Below, piece by piece: positions 51,201-59,456 of a stretch of DNA of 64,000 nucleotides. Under the pieces are notes generated by a model. That model did not search any database. It had not been told where the DNA came from and was given only the letters and a program-made list of their open reading frames with translations. Numbering within the stretch: the first letter of the stretch is position 1; the number at the start of each line of letters is the position of its first letter. This DNA comes from Lachnospiraceae bacterium UBA1721 (lineage in GTDB: Bacteria; Bacillota; Clostridia; Lachnospirales; Lachnospiraceae): assembly GCA_002317155.1 (NCBI GenBank), contig DCIR01000012.1, positions 41,121 to 105,120 on the forward strand. Direction: 5' to 3'. A program made the translations under genes and the position numbers.

Positions 51201-52799
51201 TTCCTCACGAATAGCATCGATAGGAGGATTGGTTACCTGTGCAAAAAGCTGCTTGAAGTAATGGAACAGAGGATGAACACTCTTAGAAAGTACAGGAAGT
51301 GGAGTATCAACACCCATTGCTGCGATAGCTTCTCCGCCGGTCTTAGCCATAGGAAGAATGCTGGTCTTGAGTTCATCATATGTATAACCGAATGCCTTCT
51401 GAATTCTCTGACGCTCCTCATAAGTGTACTCAGGTACTCTCAGGTTAGGAATGCTGAGATCCTTAAGCTCTACAAGGTTGCTGTCGAGCCACTCACCATA
51501 AGGCTGGCTTGATGCATATTTTTCCTTAAGCTCTTCATCGTCGATAACACGGCCCTTAACAGTATCAACGAGAAGCATCTTACCGGGACGAAGTCTTTCC
51601 TTGACCTTAATTGTTGAAGGATCGATATCAAGTACACCAACCTCTGATGAAAGGATAAGTGTATCGTCATCGGTAATCATGTATCTTGAAGGACGAAGTC
51701 CGTTACGGTCAAGCACTGCACCCATGATATCTCCGTCTGAGAAAAGGATTGATGCAGGTCCGTCCCAAGGCTCCATCATAGTAGCATAGTACTGATAGAA
51801 ATCTCTCTTGTTCTGAGACATAGCCTTGTTGTTAGCCCAAGGCTCAGGAATTGCAATCATAACTGCAAGAGGAAGGTCCATACCACTCATAAGAAGGAAC
51901 TCAAGAGTGTTGTCAAGCATAGCTGAGTCTGAACCGGTCTTGCTGATTGCAGGAAGAACCTTATGGAACTGTCCCTTAAGGAACTCTGACTCCATGTTCT
52001 CCTCACGTGCACTCATCTTATCTGCGTTACCACGGATGGTGTTAATCTCACCGTTATGAACCATGAGACGGTTCGGATGAGCACGCTCCCAGCTGGGATT
52101 TGTATTGGTAGAAAATCTTGAGTGAACCATTGCGATAGCTGATTTGAAATCCTCGCTCTGAAGATCTGCGAAGAAGGTTCTCAGCTGTCCTACAAGGAAC
52201 ATACCTTTATATACGATTGTTCTACTTGAGAATGAAACTACATATGTATCATCTGAAGACTGCTCGAAAAGTCTGCGTGCGATGTAAAGCTTTCTGTCGA
52301 ACTCAAGTCCCTTCTTAACATCTGCGGGCTTCTTAACAAATCCCTGCATGATGTAAGGCATACACTCTACAGCCTTGTGACCAAGAACATTAGGGAAGGT
52401 AGGTACTTCTCTCCATCCGAGGAATTCAAGTCCTTCCTTTTCTACAATAATCTCAAACATCTTCTTGGCCTGGTTGCGGCGAAGCTCATCCTGGGGGAAG
52501 AAAAACATTCCCACACCGTACTCACGCTCATTACCAATCTTAATGCCAAGCGCCTCGGTAACTCTTGCAAAAAACTCATGAGGAATCTGTGCCAAAATAC
52601 CAACACCGTCACCTGTCTTTCCTTCTGCATCCTTACCGGCTCTGTGCTCGAGGTTCTCAACAATCTTGAGAGCATTTTCTACTGTAGCACGGGTTTTAGC
52701 GCCGTTAATATTTACGCAAGCTCCGATACCGCAGTTGTCATGTTCGAATTCTTCCCTATATAAGGGTGACTGAGGAAGGTCTCTCTTTACGTCAAACAT
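48252..52799 (-). CDS. gltB: Glutamate synthase large subunit
   Basis: Alpha subunit of NADPH glutamate synthase in the cytosol. The N-terminal glutamine amidotransferase domain has its nucleophile Cys in DNCGIG, exposed after removal of about 22 residues. The FMN/2-oxoglutarate domain holds the 3Fe-4S cysteines in CVMMRVCNLDTCPVG, and PGEGGHLPGGKV and YDGGTGAAPRSS are family signatures. The C-terminal GXGXG beta-helix domain completes the 1515 aa. The frame opens at 52829, but the ATG at 52799 follows AAGGAG. Confidence 0.97.
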   Translation of the reverse strand: MFDVKRDLPQSPLYREEFEHDNCGIGACVNINGAKTRATVENALKIVENLEHRAGKDAEGKTGDGVGILAQIPHEFFARVTEALGIKIGNEREYGVGMFFFPQDELRRNQAKKMFEIIVEKEGLEFLGWREVPTFPNVLGHKAVECMPYIMQGFVKKPADVKKGLEFDRKLYIARRLFEQSSDDTYVVSFSSRTIVYKGMFLVGQLRTFFADLQSEDFKSAIAMVHSRFSTNTNPSWERAHPNRLMVHNGEINTIRGNADKMSAREENMESEFLKGQFHKVLPAISKTGSDSAMLDNTLEFLLMSGMDLPLAVMIAIPEPWANNKAMSQNKRDFYQYYATMMEPWDGPASILFSDGDIMGAVLDRNGLRPSRYMITDDDTLILSSEVGVLDIDPSTIKVKERLRPGKMLLVDTVKGRVIDDEELKEKYASSQPYGEWLDSNLVELKDLSIPNLRVPEYTYEERQRIQKAFGYTYDELKTSILPMAKTGGEAIAAMGVDTPLPVLSKSVHPLFHYFKQLFAQVTNPPIDAIREEVVTSTTVYVGPEGNILEEKAENCNVLKINNPILTNTDILKIKMMNKEGFKVEVVPIIYYKNTSLEKAIDRLFVEADRAYRDGANILILSDRGVDENHVAIPSLLAVSALNQYLVRTKKRTRLAIIVETGEPREVHHFATLLGYGACAVNPYLAQDSIKELIENHMLDKDYYAAVNDYNNAVLHGIVKIASKMGISTIQSYQGSQIFEAIGLDQDVISKYFCNTVCRIGGMSLKDIENQVDLLHSQAFDPLGLGNDLTLNSPGHHKMRSGADEHLYNPATIHMLQESTKRGDYEMFKQYTALVNDENSVKNLRGLMEFNFPEKGIDINEVESVESIVTRFKTGAMSYGSISKEAHETMAIAMNRLHGKSNSGEGGEDYERMTVGADGLNRCSAIKQVASGRFGVTSHYLVSAQELQIKMAQGAKPGEGGHLPGGKVYPWIAKTRHSTPGVSLISPPPHHDIYSIEDLAQLIYDLKNSNKDARISVKLVSEAGVGTVAAGVAKAGAQVILVSGYDGGTGAAPRSSIHNAGLPWELGLAETHQTLIQNGLRNKVRIETDGKLMSGRDVAIAAILGAEEFGFATAPLVTMGCVMMRVCNLDTCPVGVATQNPELRKNFKGKPEYVENFMKFIAQELREYMAKFGVKTVDELVGHTELLKMRKDLNDKQSKVDISVILNNPYEGKDMKFTFDPNQVYDFELEKTIDEKVLLKSLDKAITNKQKKSIEVDVVNTDRSFGTILGSEITKRLGDDVAEDTYHILCNGAGGQSFGAFIPKGLTLELVGDSNDYFGKGLSGGKLIVYPPKGSKFKPEENIIIGNVALYGATSGKAFINGVAGERFCVRNSGAYAVVEGVGDHGCEYMTGGRVAVLGTTGKNFAAGMSGGIAYVLDEHNDLYKHLNKEMVSSTVLSNKYDILELKTMIQEHVAQTNSSKGKEILNNFDEFVPKFKKIIPYDYARVLSTIVQMEEKGLSAEQAQIEAFYANTRK

Positions 52800-53126
52800 G
52801 TTACTAATCTCCTTTACCACTGTAGTCAATTCTTAAATGTCAATTTTGAAATCAATCAAAATATTCTATGCTTTGCTGTCATTCCTGATGTAATACCAGA
52901 TGTCATTCCTGATGTCCTACTTTAATGTCTTTCCCGGTGCCTTACCATGTTGTCTTCCTGCTGCCGATACATTAAAGCATAGAAAAAAGCCGCAAGGGAG
53001 CTATCTGCGCTCCTTTGCGACTTTTCTGTATAATAATACTATTTTTTTCAAATGTAAACTCCGACTTTTTAATGAATTGTCAGATAATTCGCCAATTTTC
53101 TTACAATTTGCTCATTGTGTATACAA
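52800..53126. other. Gap upstream of gltB with a short direct repeat and a terminator
   Basis: TGTCATTCCTGATGT occurs at 52877-52891 and 52901-52915. A terminator for the leftward gene ending at 53127 lies at 52984-53026. No clear promoter for gltB was identified, and no gene is supported here. Confidence 0.6.
52984..53026 (-). terminator. Terminator of the HAD-CPBP gene
   Basis: A 15-bp stem with two irregular positions (52987-53001 with 53008-53022) is followed on the minus strand by a run of six T. It is about 100 bases past the stop at 53127. Confidence 0.75.
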
Positions 53127-54740
53127 TTATACAATTTGTATTGCCGTTTTAATCCTGCTCGTACAATTCATCACCTGATTTTGGCGACTTTTTTTGAATC
53201 TAACCAGCATCACCCCGCTGGCAACCGCAAAAACAATCATTGCTGCAGCAAAAGGCCAGCAAATAAATCCATTGTGCTTTACTGAAATATAAGAAGCTAT
53301 ATACGTCGACACATTTGCAAGTACATGTGCTGCTACAGCAGCCCAAAACGTTCCAAAATACTCATACAAAAGTATCATGATAGTTCCGAATATCACTGCG
53401 TAGATACCCTGGACCATATTGCCGTGATATACACCAAACACGACAGATGTAATAACCATTGCAAACGGTAACGGTAAATAACGCCTAAGTGCACCGTACA
53501 CAACGCCTCTGTATATCATTTCCTCAACAAGTGGTGCGACAAAACCATACACCACCAGTCCGACACCAAATGAACAATTGTACTGTATACGAGCCACTTC
53601 CTGATACTGTTCAGAATGTGCTGAGAGATTGATTAGTGAAGCAATCACCTGAATCCCCATATTGGTAGCAAGCGCCAGCACAACACCAAGCAAATACTGC
53701 CATACATTCGCCCTCATCGGATGAAGCAGATATGAATCTTTATGTGTAGCCTTTATATAATTTACTCCGACATACACGAAGGGAATGCCCGCTAAAATAT
53801 AAGTAATACCGGTAATTACCGTTTCAATATTACCTACGGCCAGACCATGCTCGCCTGTCTGAGTTTGAAGCATCCAATTGCTGACATTTTCCGGAAGCAT
53901 TGCCAGTAAAAGCGGTGTCCACCATTCCAGACAAAATTCCAATGTAGTACGCAAAACAAGGAATCCTATAGTGGCTGCCAAAAGTAACAATATCGTCTTA
54001 AACGGTATCGGCACTATCGGATCACCTTTTTTTCTCGCTATACGTCCCTGTGAGGCCTTATAGGTCTGCCTCATTAACAGTTCCTCTAGTTCCTTGGTCG
54101 TAAATACTATATAGTCTGCGTGAGCCTCCATCAGCTCCTCAAAGTCACCGTAGCCGTAAGCTACTCCTACGCACTCTATGCCCTTTTTCTGTGCGCCTAT
54201 ACAGTCAAACTTTCTATCGCCGACCATATACACCTGCTCCAGATCTATCTTGGCCTTACTACCAAAAAGAAGCAGCAATGCATCATCAATAATCTCTGCC
54301 TTATCGGTATGGGTGCCATCCTCATTACTTCCCGCCAATGCATCAAAATACTTGGCAAGTCCGAAGTGTTCCATGATTTTTTCCACAAACACCTTAGGCT
54401 TAGAGGATGCAACCGCCATATGAAATCCATTCTTTTTCAAGGTCTTAAGCATATGCTTAATTCCGGGATACACCTTGTTCTCTGCCCATCCGACCGTGGA
54501 ATATCGCTCTCTGTATTTTAACAGTCCCTTTTTAGCATCCTCATCGGAAAAACCATAGAATTCCTTGAAGCTATCCAAAAGTGGCGGACCGATTACAGGC
54601 TCCAGCTTATCTATATCAGGTTCGTGAATTCCAAAGGATTCAAGCGCATACTGAAAGCATGTACAGATACCCACCTTAGGATCCGTCAGCGTACCATCCA
54701 AATCAAACAATATGTATTTTTTATACTTTTCTGTGGCCAT
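53127..54740 (-). CDS. Fusion of a HAD phosphatase with a CPBP-family membrane protease, 537 aa
   Basis: Residues 1-220 are a complete phosphoglycolate phosphatase-like HAD enzyme: DLDGTLTDP (nucleophile Asp), ASSKP (motif II), Lys of motif III, and VGDRKFD (motif IV). From about 245 the chain becomes a multi-pass membrane domain of the CPBP/CAAX-protease family: EEMIYRGVVYGALRR (motif 1), FGVYHGNMVQG (motif 2) and HVLANV (last His). One open frame joins the two without stop or frameshift, so the HAD part would face the cytosol. The substrate of either part is unknown. The ribosome site is weak. Confidence 0.9.
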   Translation of the reverse strand: MATEKYKKYILFDLDGTLTDPKVGICTCFQYALESFGIHEPDIDKLEPVIGPPLLDSFKEFYGFSDEDAKKGLLKYRERYSTVGWAENKVYPGIKHMLKTLKKNGFHMAVASSKPKVFVEKIMEHFGLAKYFDALAGSNEDGTHTDKAEIIDDALLLLFGSKAKIDLEQVYMVGDRKFDCIGAQKKGIECVGVAYGYGDFEELMEAHADYIVFTTKELEELLMRQTYKASQGRIARKKGDPIVPIPFKTILLLLAATIGFLVLRTTLEFCLEWWTPLLLAMLPENVSNWMLQTQTGEHGLAVGNIETVITGITYILAGIPFVYVGVNYIKATHKDSYLLHPMRANVWQYLLGVVLALATNMGIQVIASLINLSAHSEQYQEVARIQYNCSFGVGLVVYGFVAPLVEEMIYRGVVYGALRRYLPLPFAMVITSVVFGVYHGNMVQGIYAVIFGTIMILLYEYFGTFWAAVAAHVLANVSTYIASYISVKHNGFICWPFAAAMIVFAVASGVMLVRFKKSRQNQVMNCTSRIKTAIQIV

Positions 54741-54779
54741 AATTTATGTATGTTCCGTTCTTATATAATGATGTTAGGG

Positions 54780-55280
54780 TTAAAAGCTTCTAATCTCATC
54801 GTCAGCATCATCAGTGTTCTCAAGCTTAAGAATCTTTACATCATAGCTTACGCTTGGGCTAACCACTACATGCGCTATATCTCCCACCTTCTTACCGAGA
54901 AGTGCTTTTCCCAACGGAGAAACATTAGTAATCATTCCCCCGACAGAATCAGCGCGTACAGATGTAACGATCTTATAAGTCTCTATCTCTTCATCCTCGA
55001 TAAACTCGATGGTAACGGTGTTGTTAAGTCCTACCTCATCAGCAGCCGAATCGTCGGGAATAACCTCCGCCGTTCTGATCATTCTCTCCAGATATCTGAT
55101 TCTGCTATCATTCTGACGCAGGAATTTTTTAGCAGCATAATACTCGAAATTCTCAGATCTGTCGCCCTGTGCTGCAGCCTCTTTTACATCCTGCGCTGCC
55201 TTAGGACGAACAACAAGCTTTCTATGCTCAATCTCCGCTTCCATCTTCTTAATATCTGATTCAGTCAACTTATCGTACAT
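54780..55280 (-). CDS. greA: GreA/GreB-family transcription elongation factor
   Basis: Binds the secondary channel of RNA polymerase and stimulates cleavage of backtracked RNA. The N-terminal coiled coil ends in AAAQGDRSENFEYYAAK, whose acidic tip (D and E) activates cleavage. The C-terminal FKBP-like domain contains SPLGKALLGKKVGD. The length of 166 aa is normal. GGAGG precedes the ATG. It starts upstream of the HAD-CPBP gene and could share its transcript. Confidence 0.92.
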   Translation of the reverse strand: MYDKLTESDIKKMEAEIEHRKLVVRPKAAQDVKEAAAQGDRSENFEYYAAKKFLRQNDSRIRYLERMIRTAEVIPDDSAADEVGLNNTVTIEFIEDEEIETYKIVTSVRADSVGGMITNVSPLGKALLGKKVGDIAHVVVSPSVSYDVKILKLENTDDADDEIRSF

Positions 55281-55412
55281 TATTTCGCCTCCAAATATTT
55301 TCGATTACATATGCATATTTTTTACCGTGCCTATGCAATAGAAAACATCATTAAAAACATCATTATAGTTTTGAATATTAATCCTTACCAGCTATACACT
55401 CATATAATAAAT

Positions 55413-55444
55413 GAGCAAAGTACACTTATCTGTATACTTTGCTC
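55413..55444 (-). terminator. Terminator of the mraY-like gene
   Basis: A perfect 10-bp stem, GAGCAAAGTA (55413-55422) with TACTTTGCTC (55435-55444), is followed on the minus strand by ATTTATTATAT. It lies just after the stop at 55456. Confidence 0.7.
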
Positions 55445-55455
55445 TATTGATTATT

Positions 55456-56415
55456 TTACTTAGCAAGCAGATATACGGTAATTCCGATTACTGCCTGAAT
55501 AATTGCAAATCTGAATACACACTGTGTGTTAGACCAGTTGTTTACTTTTCTCACCTGATCGTGAAGAGGGGTTCTTATATTCTTAAGGATCTTAATCTTT
55601 AAGAATCTGAGCAGGAATACCTTAACCAGTCCCAGTCCGCCATCGAGTATAAGCACAATCGCAACAGGAATGTACAAAAGCGGTGCACCCGATTTAAGGA
55701 TTGCGATCGCAATAAAAAGACCTATTGCTCTTGATCCCGCATCACCCATCATAAGAATACTGGGTGTCGCATTGAACCACAGATATGCCACTATCGCAAA
55801 AATCATTATAAGAATCTGAGGTACAAATGATGCCTCACCAATCTTACTGATGATTCCCATAATAGTCATCAGTGTAATGATGGAAAGTGTACCTGACAGA
55901 CCATCGACTCCATCAGCGCAGTTAGTAACATTGATGCTTACCCAGATAAGTATTACTGAGCAAATAGCAAACACCCATATCGGCATATGGAATGCCACAC
56001 CACCAAATCCAAGTCGTACATCAGTCTCATTGTTAAACAGATATACCGCTGTGGTGAGCAGTGCTATCAGCAAATCCAATGCACCCTTAAGATACTCACC
56101 CCATGGTGACTTGGCTGCATCATCGAGGAATCCCGTCAGCATAGCTCCTGCCACAAGTATCAGATAATAACCATACTCCATCTTCATCGGAGCAAGCAGC
56201 GCGCTCACTGCCACATATACCAAAATAAATATGATACCGGCGCCTCTAGGCTTTCCGGCAGATTTTTTACCGTCTACAGCAAAATCTCTTCCGCCATCCT
56301 TAGGTAAAAATCTATGAAGTCCCGCTGTAAATGCCGCTGTAAGTACAAATGCAACCAAAATTGATATCGGCAGCATATACTGCTGTATTGCCTCAGGTAA
56401 AATATTATAAAGCAT
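55456..56415 (-). CDS. mraY: MraY-type phospho-MurNAc-pentapeptide transferase (glycosyltransferase 4 family)
   Basis: Polytopic enzyme that moves phospho-sugar to undecaprenyl phosphate, normally making lipid I of peptidoglycan. Motifs: KSAGKPRGAGIIF, GFLDD, NVTNCADGVDGLSG and MGDAGSRAIG. The histidine loop that reads PLHHHF in E. coli MraY is TPLHDQVRKV here, keeping only the first His. About ten membrane helices; the length of 319 aa is slightly short. The ATG at 56415 follows GGAGG and overlaps the end of the esterase gene by 11 bases. It could be the main MraY or a paralog for another glycan. Confidence 0.85.
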   Translation of the reverse strand: MLYNILPEAIQQYMLPISILVAFVLTAAFTAGLHRFLPKDGGRDFAVDGKKSAGKPRGAGIIFILVYVAVSALLAPMKMEYGYYLILVAGAMLTGFLDDAAKSPWGEYLKGALDLLIALLTTAVYLFNNETDVRLGFGGVAFHMPIWVFAICSVILIWVSINVTNCADGVDGLSGTLSIITLMTIMGIISKIGEASFVPQILIMIFAIVAYLWFNATPSILMMGDAGSRAIGLFIAIAILKSGAPLLYIPVAIVLILDGGLGLVKVFLLRFLKIKILKNIRTPLHDQVRKVNNWSNTQCVFRFAIIQAVIGITVYLLAK

Positions 56416-57565
56416 ACTTGCCTCCAAGCGATCTTATGAAATCTGCAAGTACCTTTGCTGCTTCAAGATGTGATGCAGGTGAAGGATGGCAGCAGGATGC
56501 TATTCCGTTTCTCTCAACATCCTGAGGTGCGAGATATACATTATATACCTCATTAAAACCGCTCTTCTTCTTGAATTCTTCAACAGCCTTAACCTCTGAG
56601 CTGTACAGATTATCTCCCATGATACCAAAGGCACTGATGATCGTAGCCTTAGGACGCACTCTGTGAACCTGCTCAAGGAATTCAACATATTTTTCTTCAA
56701 AATATGCTCTCTTATCCATATCCTGCTGAACATAGCTGTCATCATTGGTTCCCAGATTGATTACCACTATGTCAGGCTTACGCTCCTTTTTGCAGTCCCA
56801 CGGAATCTTCTCGAGCTCTTTACCGCGGAAAGTATTGTAGCTGTATGCAAAAATCTCATAGTACGGAGGAACAAGCTCTGTAAGCTTAGGTACATTAGGG
56901 TTAGAAGTATAACCGGAAATAATACCATGTCCGCTGTATGATACGAGACTATAATCAGCCTCAAGCAACTGTGCAGTAAGATAAGCATATGCACGAGAGC
57001 AGTTCTCTGTAGGAGTAGAGAAAGGGTACAACTCATTAGGAGTATCTGCACCGTATCCACAGGTAATAGAATCTCCGATAAACTCGATATACTTCTTAGA
57101 CTTCTTAGTAGGCTTAACCGGAGGATTAGTCTTAAAATCCTGACCTTCCTTAAGTGCAGCCTGAACAGTAATTGTTCCAAGTCCTACAGAAGACATTCTG
57201 GGCTCAGAGAGCTTAACGATCTTAACTGTGTGCTTTTCTATAGGCAGCATCGGATCATCGCCGAATACTACAAAAGTCTCTCTTTCCTTCTTGATAACCG
57301 TGTCAAGATGAATAATTCCATCTACTATTACCATTACTCTGGCCTGATCTCTCCAAGGCTGAGGCTCGACCTCAGGCACTGTGGTAGTACTGTCGCCAAA
57401 GAAAGTAACAAGAAGCATTTTACCGGTATAAGTAAATTCAACACCGCTCGCAGAAAGGCTTAACAGTCTGCAATCATCAAGCATAACGGTTCTTCCCAAA
57501 GGTCTAACAAATTCCTCGGTAGGTAAAAAAGAGAAAACTTTCATTCTTGGTTTCTTAACTGCCAT
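56405..57565 (-). CDS. SGNH-type carbohydrate esterase resembling family CE2, 386 aa
   Basis: Two-domain esterase: an N-terminal jelly-roll (residues of about 1-150) and a C-terminal SGNH hydrolase with the nucleophile in FIGDSITCGYG, the Gly block in SYSGHGI, NLGTNDDS, and the catalytic His in HPSPASHLEAA. This is the layout of CE2 acetyl esterases that deacetylate xylan or mannan oligosaccharides. There is no signal peptide, so it should work on imported sugars or a cytosolic glycan precursor. Its last codons overlap the start of mraY, hinting at coupled expression. Confidence 0.88.
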   Translation of the reverse strand: MAVKKPRMKVFSFLPTEEFVRPLGRTVMLDDCRLLSLSASGVEFTYTGKMLLVTFFGDSTTTVPEVEPQPWRDQARVMVIVDGIIHLDTVIKKERETFVVFGDDPMLPIEKHTVKIVKLSEPRMSSVGLGTITVQAALKEGQDFKTNPPVKPTKKSKKYIEFIGDSITCGYGADTPNELYPFSTPTENCSRAYAYLTAQLLEADYSLVSYSGHGIISGYTSNPNVPKLTELVPPYYEIFAYSYNTFRGKELEKIPWDCKKERKPDIVVINLGTNDDSYVQQDMDKRAYFEEKYVEFLEQVHRVRPKATIISAFGIMGDNLYSSEVKAVEEFKKKSGFNEVYNVYLAPQDVERNGIASCCHPSPASHLEAAKVLADFIRSLGGKYAL

Positions 57566-57579
57566 AACAAATTCCTTTC

Positions 57580-58527
57580 TTAGAGATTAAGACCCTTAGC
57601 TTCATCACAGCCCATAACAATGTTCATGCACTGAACCGCTGCACCTGAAGCTCCTTTTCCGAGGTTGTCAAAGCGTGTAGCCACAACCACTCTGTCCTCA
57701 TTACCGGTAACATATATTTCAATTCCGTCCCAGCCTGAGCATCCGTCAGAGTATAACACTCCTCCGGCCTCAACATCGGCACCAAAAGGCATAACCTTGA
57801 TAAACTTCTCATCCTTATAAAAGTCTGCAAAAAGATCTCTGATTTCCTCAGGAGTCTTCTTGGTCTTAAGAAGATCGGTGTAAAGAGGAATCTCTACAAT
57901 CATTCCACTGTAATAGTCAGTAGTAAGAGGTGAGAAAAGAGGCTGACGGCTAAGTCCGGTAATCTTCTGCATCTCCTTTAAGTGCTTGTGAGTCTGTCCC
58001 CACGCATACATTCTGGCAGAACCATACTTCTTATCTCTGTCAGGATTCTCATACTCTCCGATAAGCTTCTTACCGCCTCCGCTATAGCCTGATACAGCAA
58101 AAGCAGCTACAGGATAATCCTCAGCGATAATTCCCTGCTCTACCAGAGGATAAGCAAGTGTAATAAATCCGGTCGCATAGCATCCGGGAACAGCGATTCT
58201 CTTGCTGTTCTTAATCTTATTTCTGAATTTCTCTCCAAGCTCCGGATAACCGTAAGCCCAGTCTTCATTTGTTCTGTGTGCGGTAGAAGTATCGATAATG
58301 ATTACATTCTCGTTAGTAACCAATGATACTGCTTCGATAGCCGCTGCATCGGGAAGACATAAAAAAGTAATGTCCGATGCATTGATATATTTGCTGATTT
58401 CTGCAGGATCCTTGCGAAGCTCTGTGGGAATCTTCAAAAGCTCGATATCATCTCTTCCCTCAAAACGCTCGAAAATTCTAAGTCCGGTTGTTCCTTCGCT
58501 TCCATCAATAAAAATCTTAGTCTTCAT
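57580..58527 (-). CDS. argC: N-acetyl-gamma-glutamyl-phosphate reductase, type 2
   Basis: Third step of arginine synthesis: NADPH-dependent reduction of acetylglutamyl phosphate to the semialdehyde. The N-terminus IFIDGSEGTTGLRIFERF binds NADPH, and the catalytic Cys is in AVPGCYATGF. The short form of 315 aa with a DGSEGTTGL start is the type 2 enzyme. The frame opens at 58539; the ATG at 58527 has GGAG seven bases before it. It is about 20 kb from argJBD and has no arg gene beside it. Confidence 0.95.
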   Translation of the reverse strand: MKTKIFIDGSEGTTGLRIFERFEGRDDIELLKIPTELRKDPAEISKYINASDITFLCLPDAAAIEAVSLVTNENVIIIDTSTAHRTNEDWAYGYPELGEKFRNKIKNSKRIAVPGCYATGFITLAYPLVEQGIIAEDYPVAAFAVSGYSGGGKKLIGEYENPDRDKKYGSARMYAWGQTHKHLKEMQKITGLSRQPLFSPLTTDYYSGMIVEIPLYTDLLKTKKTPEEIRDLFADFYKDEKFIKVMPFGADVEAGGVLYSDGCSGWDGIEIYVTGNEDRVVVATRFDNLGKGASGAAVQCMNIVMGCDEAKGLNL

Positions 58528-58563
58528 GATTGTCTCCATCCAAAGATATTTTTAAAATAAACA

Positions 58564-58601
58564 AAAGCACATTTGGGATAATTGTATCACAAATATGCTT
58601 T
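58564..58601 (-). terminator. Terminator of the SpoU methyltransferase gene
   Basis: The 12-bp stem 58564-58575/58590-58601 has one wobble pair and is followed on the minus strand by TGTTTATTTT. It is 12 bases after the stop at 58613. Confidence 0.7.
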
Positions 58602-58612
58602 GTATTCACTAA

Positions 58613-59437
58613 CTAATTTTTATCATTTTTGCTTAATTCCCAGAATGCGAGGGCGCTTGCTGCCGCCACATTAAGAGAATCCACCTCATGGCTCATCGGT
58701 ATCATTACTGTATAATCACATGCTTCTATGGTTTCTTTATCCAGCCCATACCCTTCCGAGCCAAGCAGTATTGCCAGCTTTTCTTCAGATCTGAGCGACT
58801 CATCATGAATGCCTATAGCTCTATCATCCAGGGCCATCGCCACTGTCGCAAATCCCATATCTTTAAGAAGCTTCATTCCCTGCTCCGGCCAGCTTATCGT
58901 TTTGTCATCTACCACTGTCCATGGAATCTGAAATACAGTCCCCATACTCACCCTGACAGCACGTTTATAGAGCGGATCACAGCACCCCGGTGCCAGCACC
59001 ACTGCATCTATTCCCAGTGCGGCTGCATTTCTAAAGATAGCGCCTACATTGGTCGGGTTAACCACTTTTTCAAGTACAGCAATTCTGCGAGCGCCTTTGC
59101 AGATACTTTCCGGTGAAGGCAGCTCCTTTCGTTTCATAATGCACAATACTCCGCCGGTCATATGATATCCGGTCAGTTCTCTGAGCACCTCAAACGGAGC
59201 TACATAAACAGTCATCTGTGGTCTGTCACCCAGCAGATTGTTTACCTCTTCGAGATAACGATCCTCGACCAGTGCAGATACAGGTTCGTAACCTGCAGCA
59301 ATAACTCTTTCCATCACCTTAAGACTCTCCGCAAGGAACAGTCCCGGAGCCGGTTCATAGTAATGTGCCAGTATATTTTCGGGCGTCTTGGAAAAAAGTT
59401 CCAGCCTCGAATCATTTATGTCGGCAATAGGTATCAT
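58613..59437 (-). CDS. SpoU/TrmH-family RNA 2'-O-methyltransferase
   Basis: SAM-dependent ribose methylase acting on tRNA or 23S rRNA. The knotted SPOUT fold shows motif 1 (VVNPTNVGAIFRNAAALG), motif 2 (LLGSEGYGL) and motif 3 (MIPMSHEVDSLNVAAASALAFWE). An N-terminal substrate-binding domain of about 95 residues precedes it, as in RlmB-like proteins. The length of 274 aa is normal. The target nucleotide cannot be read from the sequence. GAGG precedes the ATG. Confidence 0.93.
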   Translation of the reverse strand: MIPIADINDSRLELFSKTPENILAHYYEPAPGLFLAESLKVMERVIAAGYEPVSALVEDRYLEEVNNLLGDRPQMTVYVAPFEVLRELTGYHMTGGVLCIMKRKELPSPESICKGARRIAVLEKVVNPTNVGAIFRNAAALGIDAVVLAPGCCDPLYKRAVRVSMGTVFQIPWTVVDDKTISWPEQGMKLLKDMGFATVAMALDDRAIGIHDESLRSEEKLAILLGSEGYGLDKETIEACDYTVMIPMSHEVDSLNVAAASALAFWELSKNDKN

Positions 59438-59456
59438 AAATCATAACCTCAAAATA

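Noticed and set aside
52900..53178. 92-codon plus-strand open frame upstream of gltB
   Set aside because: It crosses a short repeat, a terminator and the end of the HAD-CPBP gene and lacks a ribosome site.
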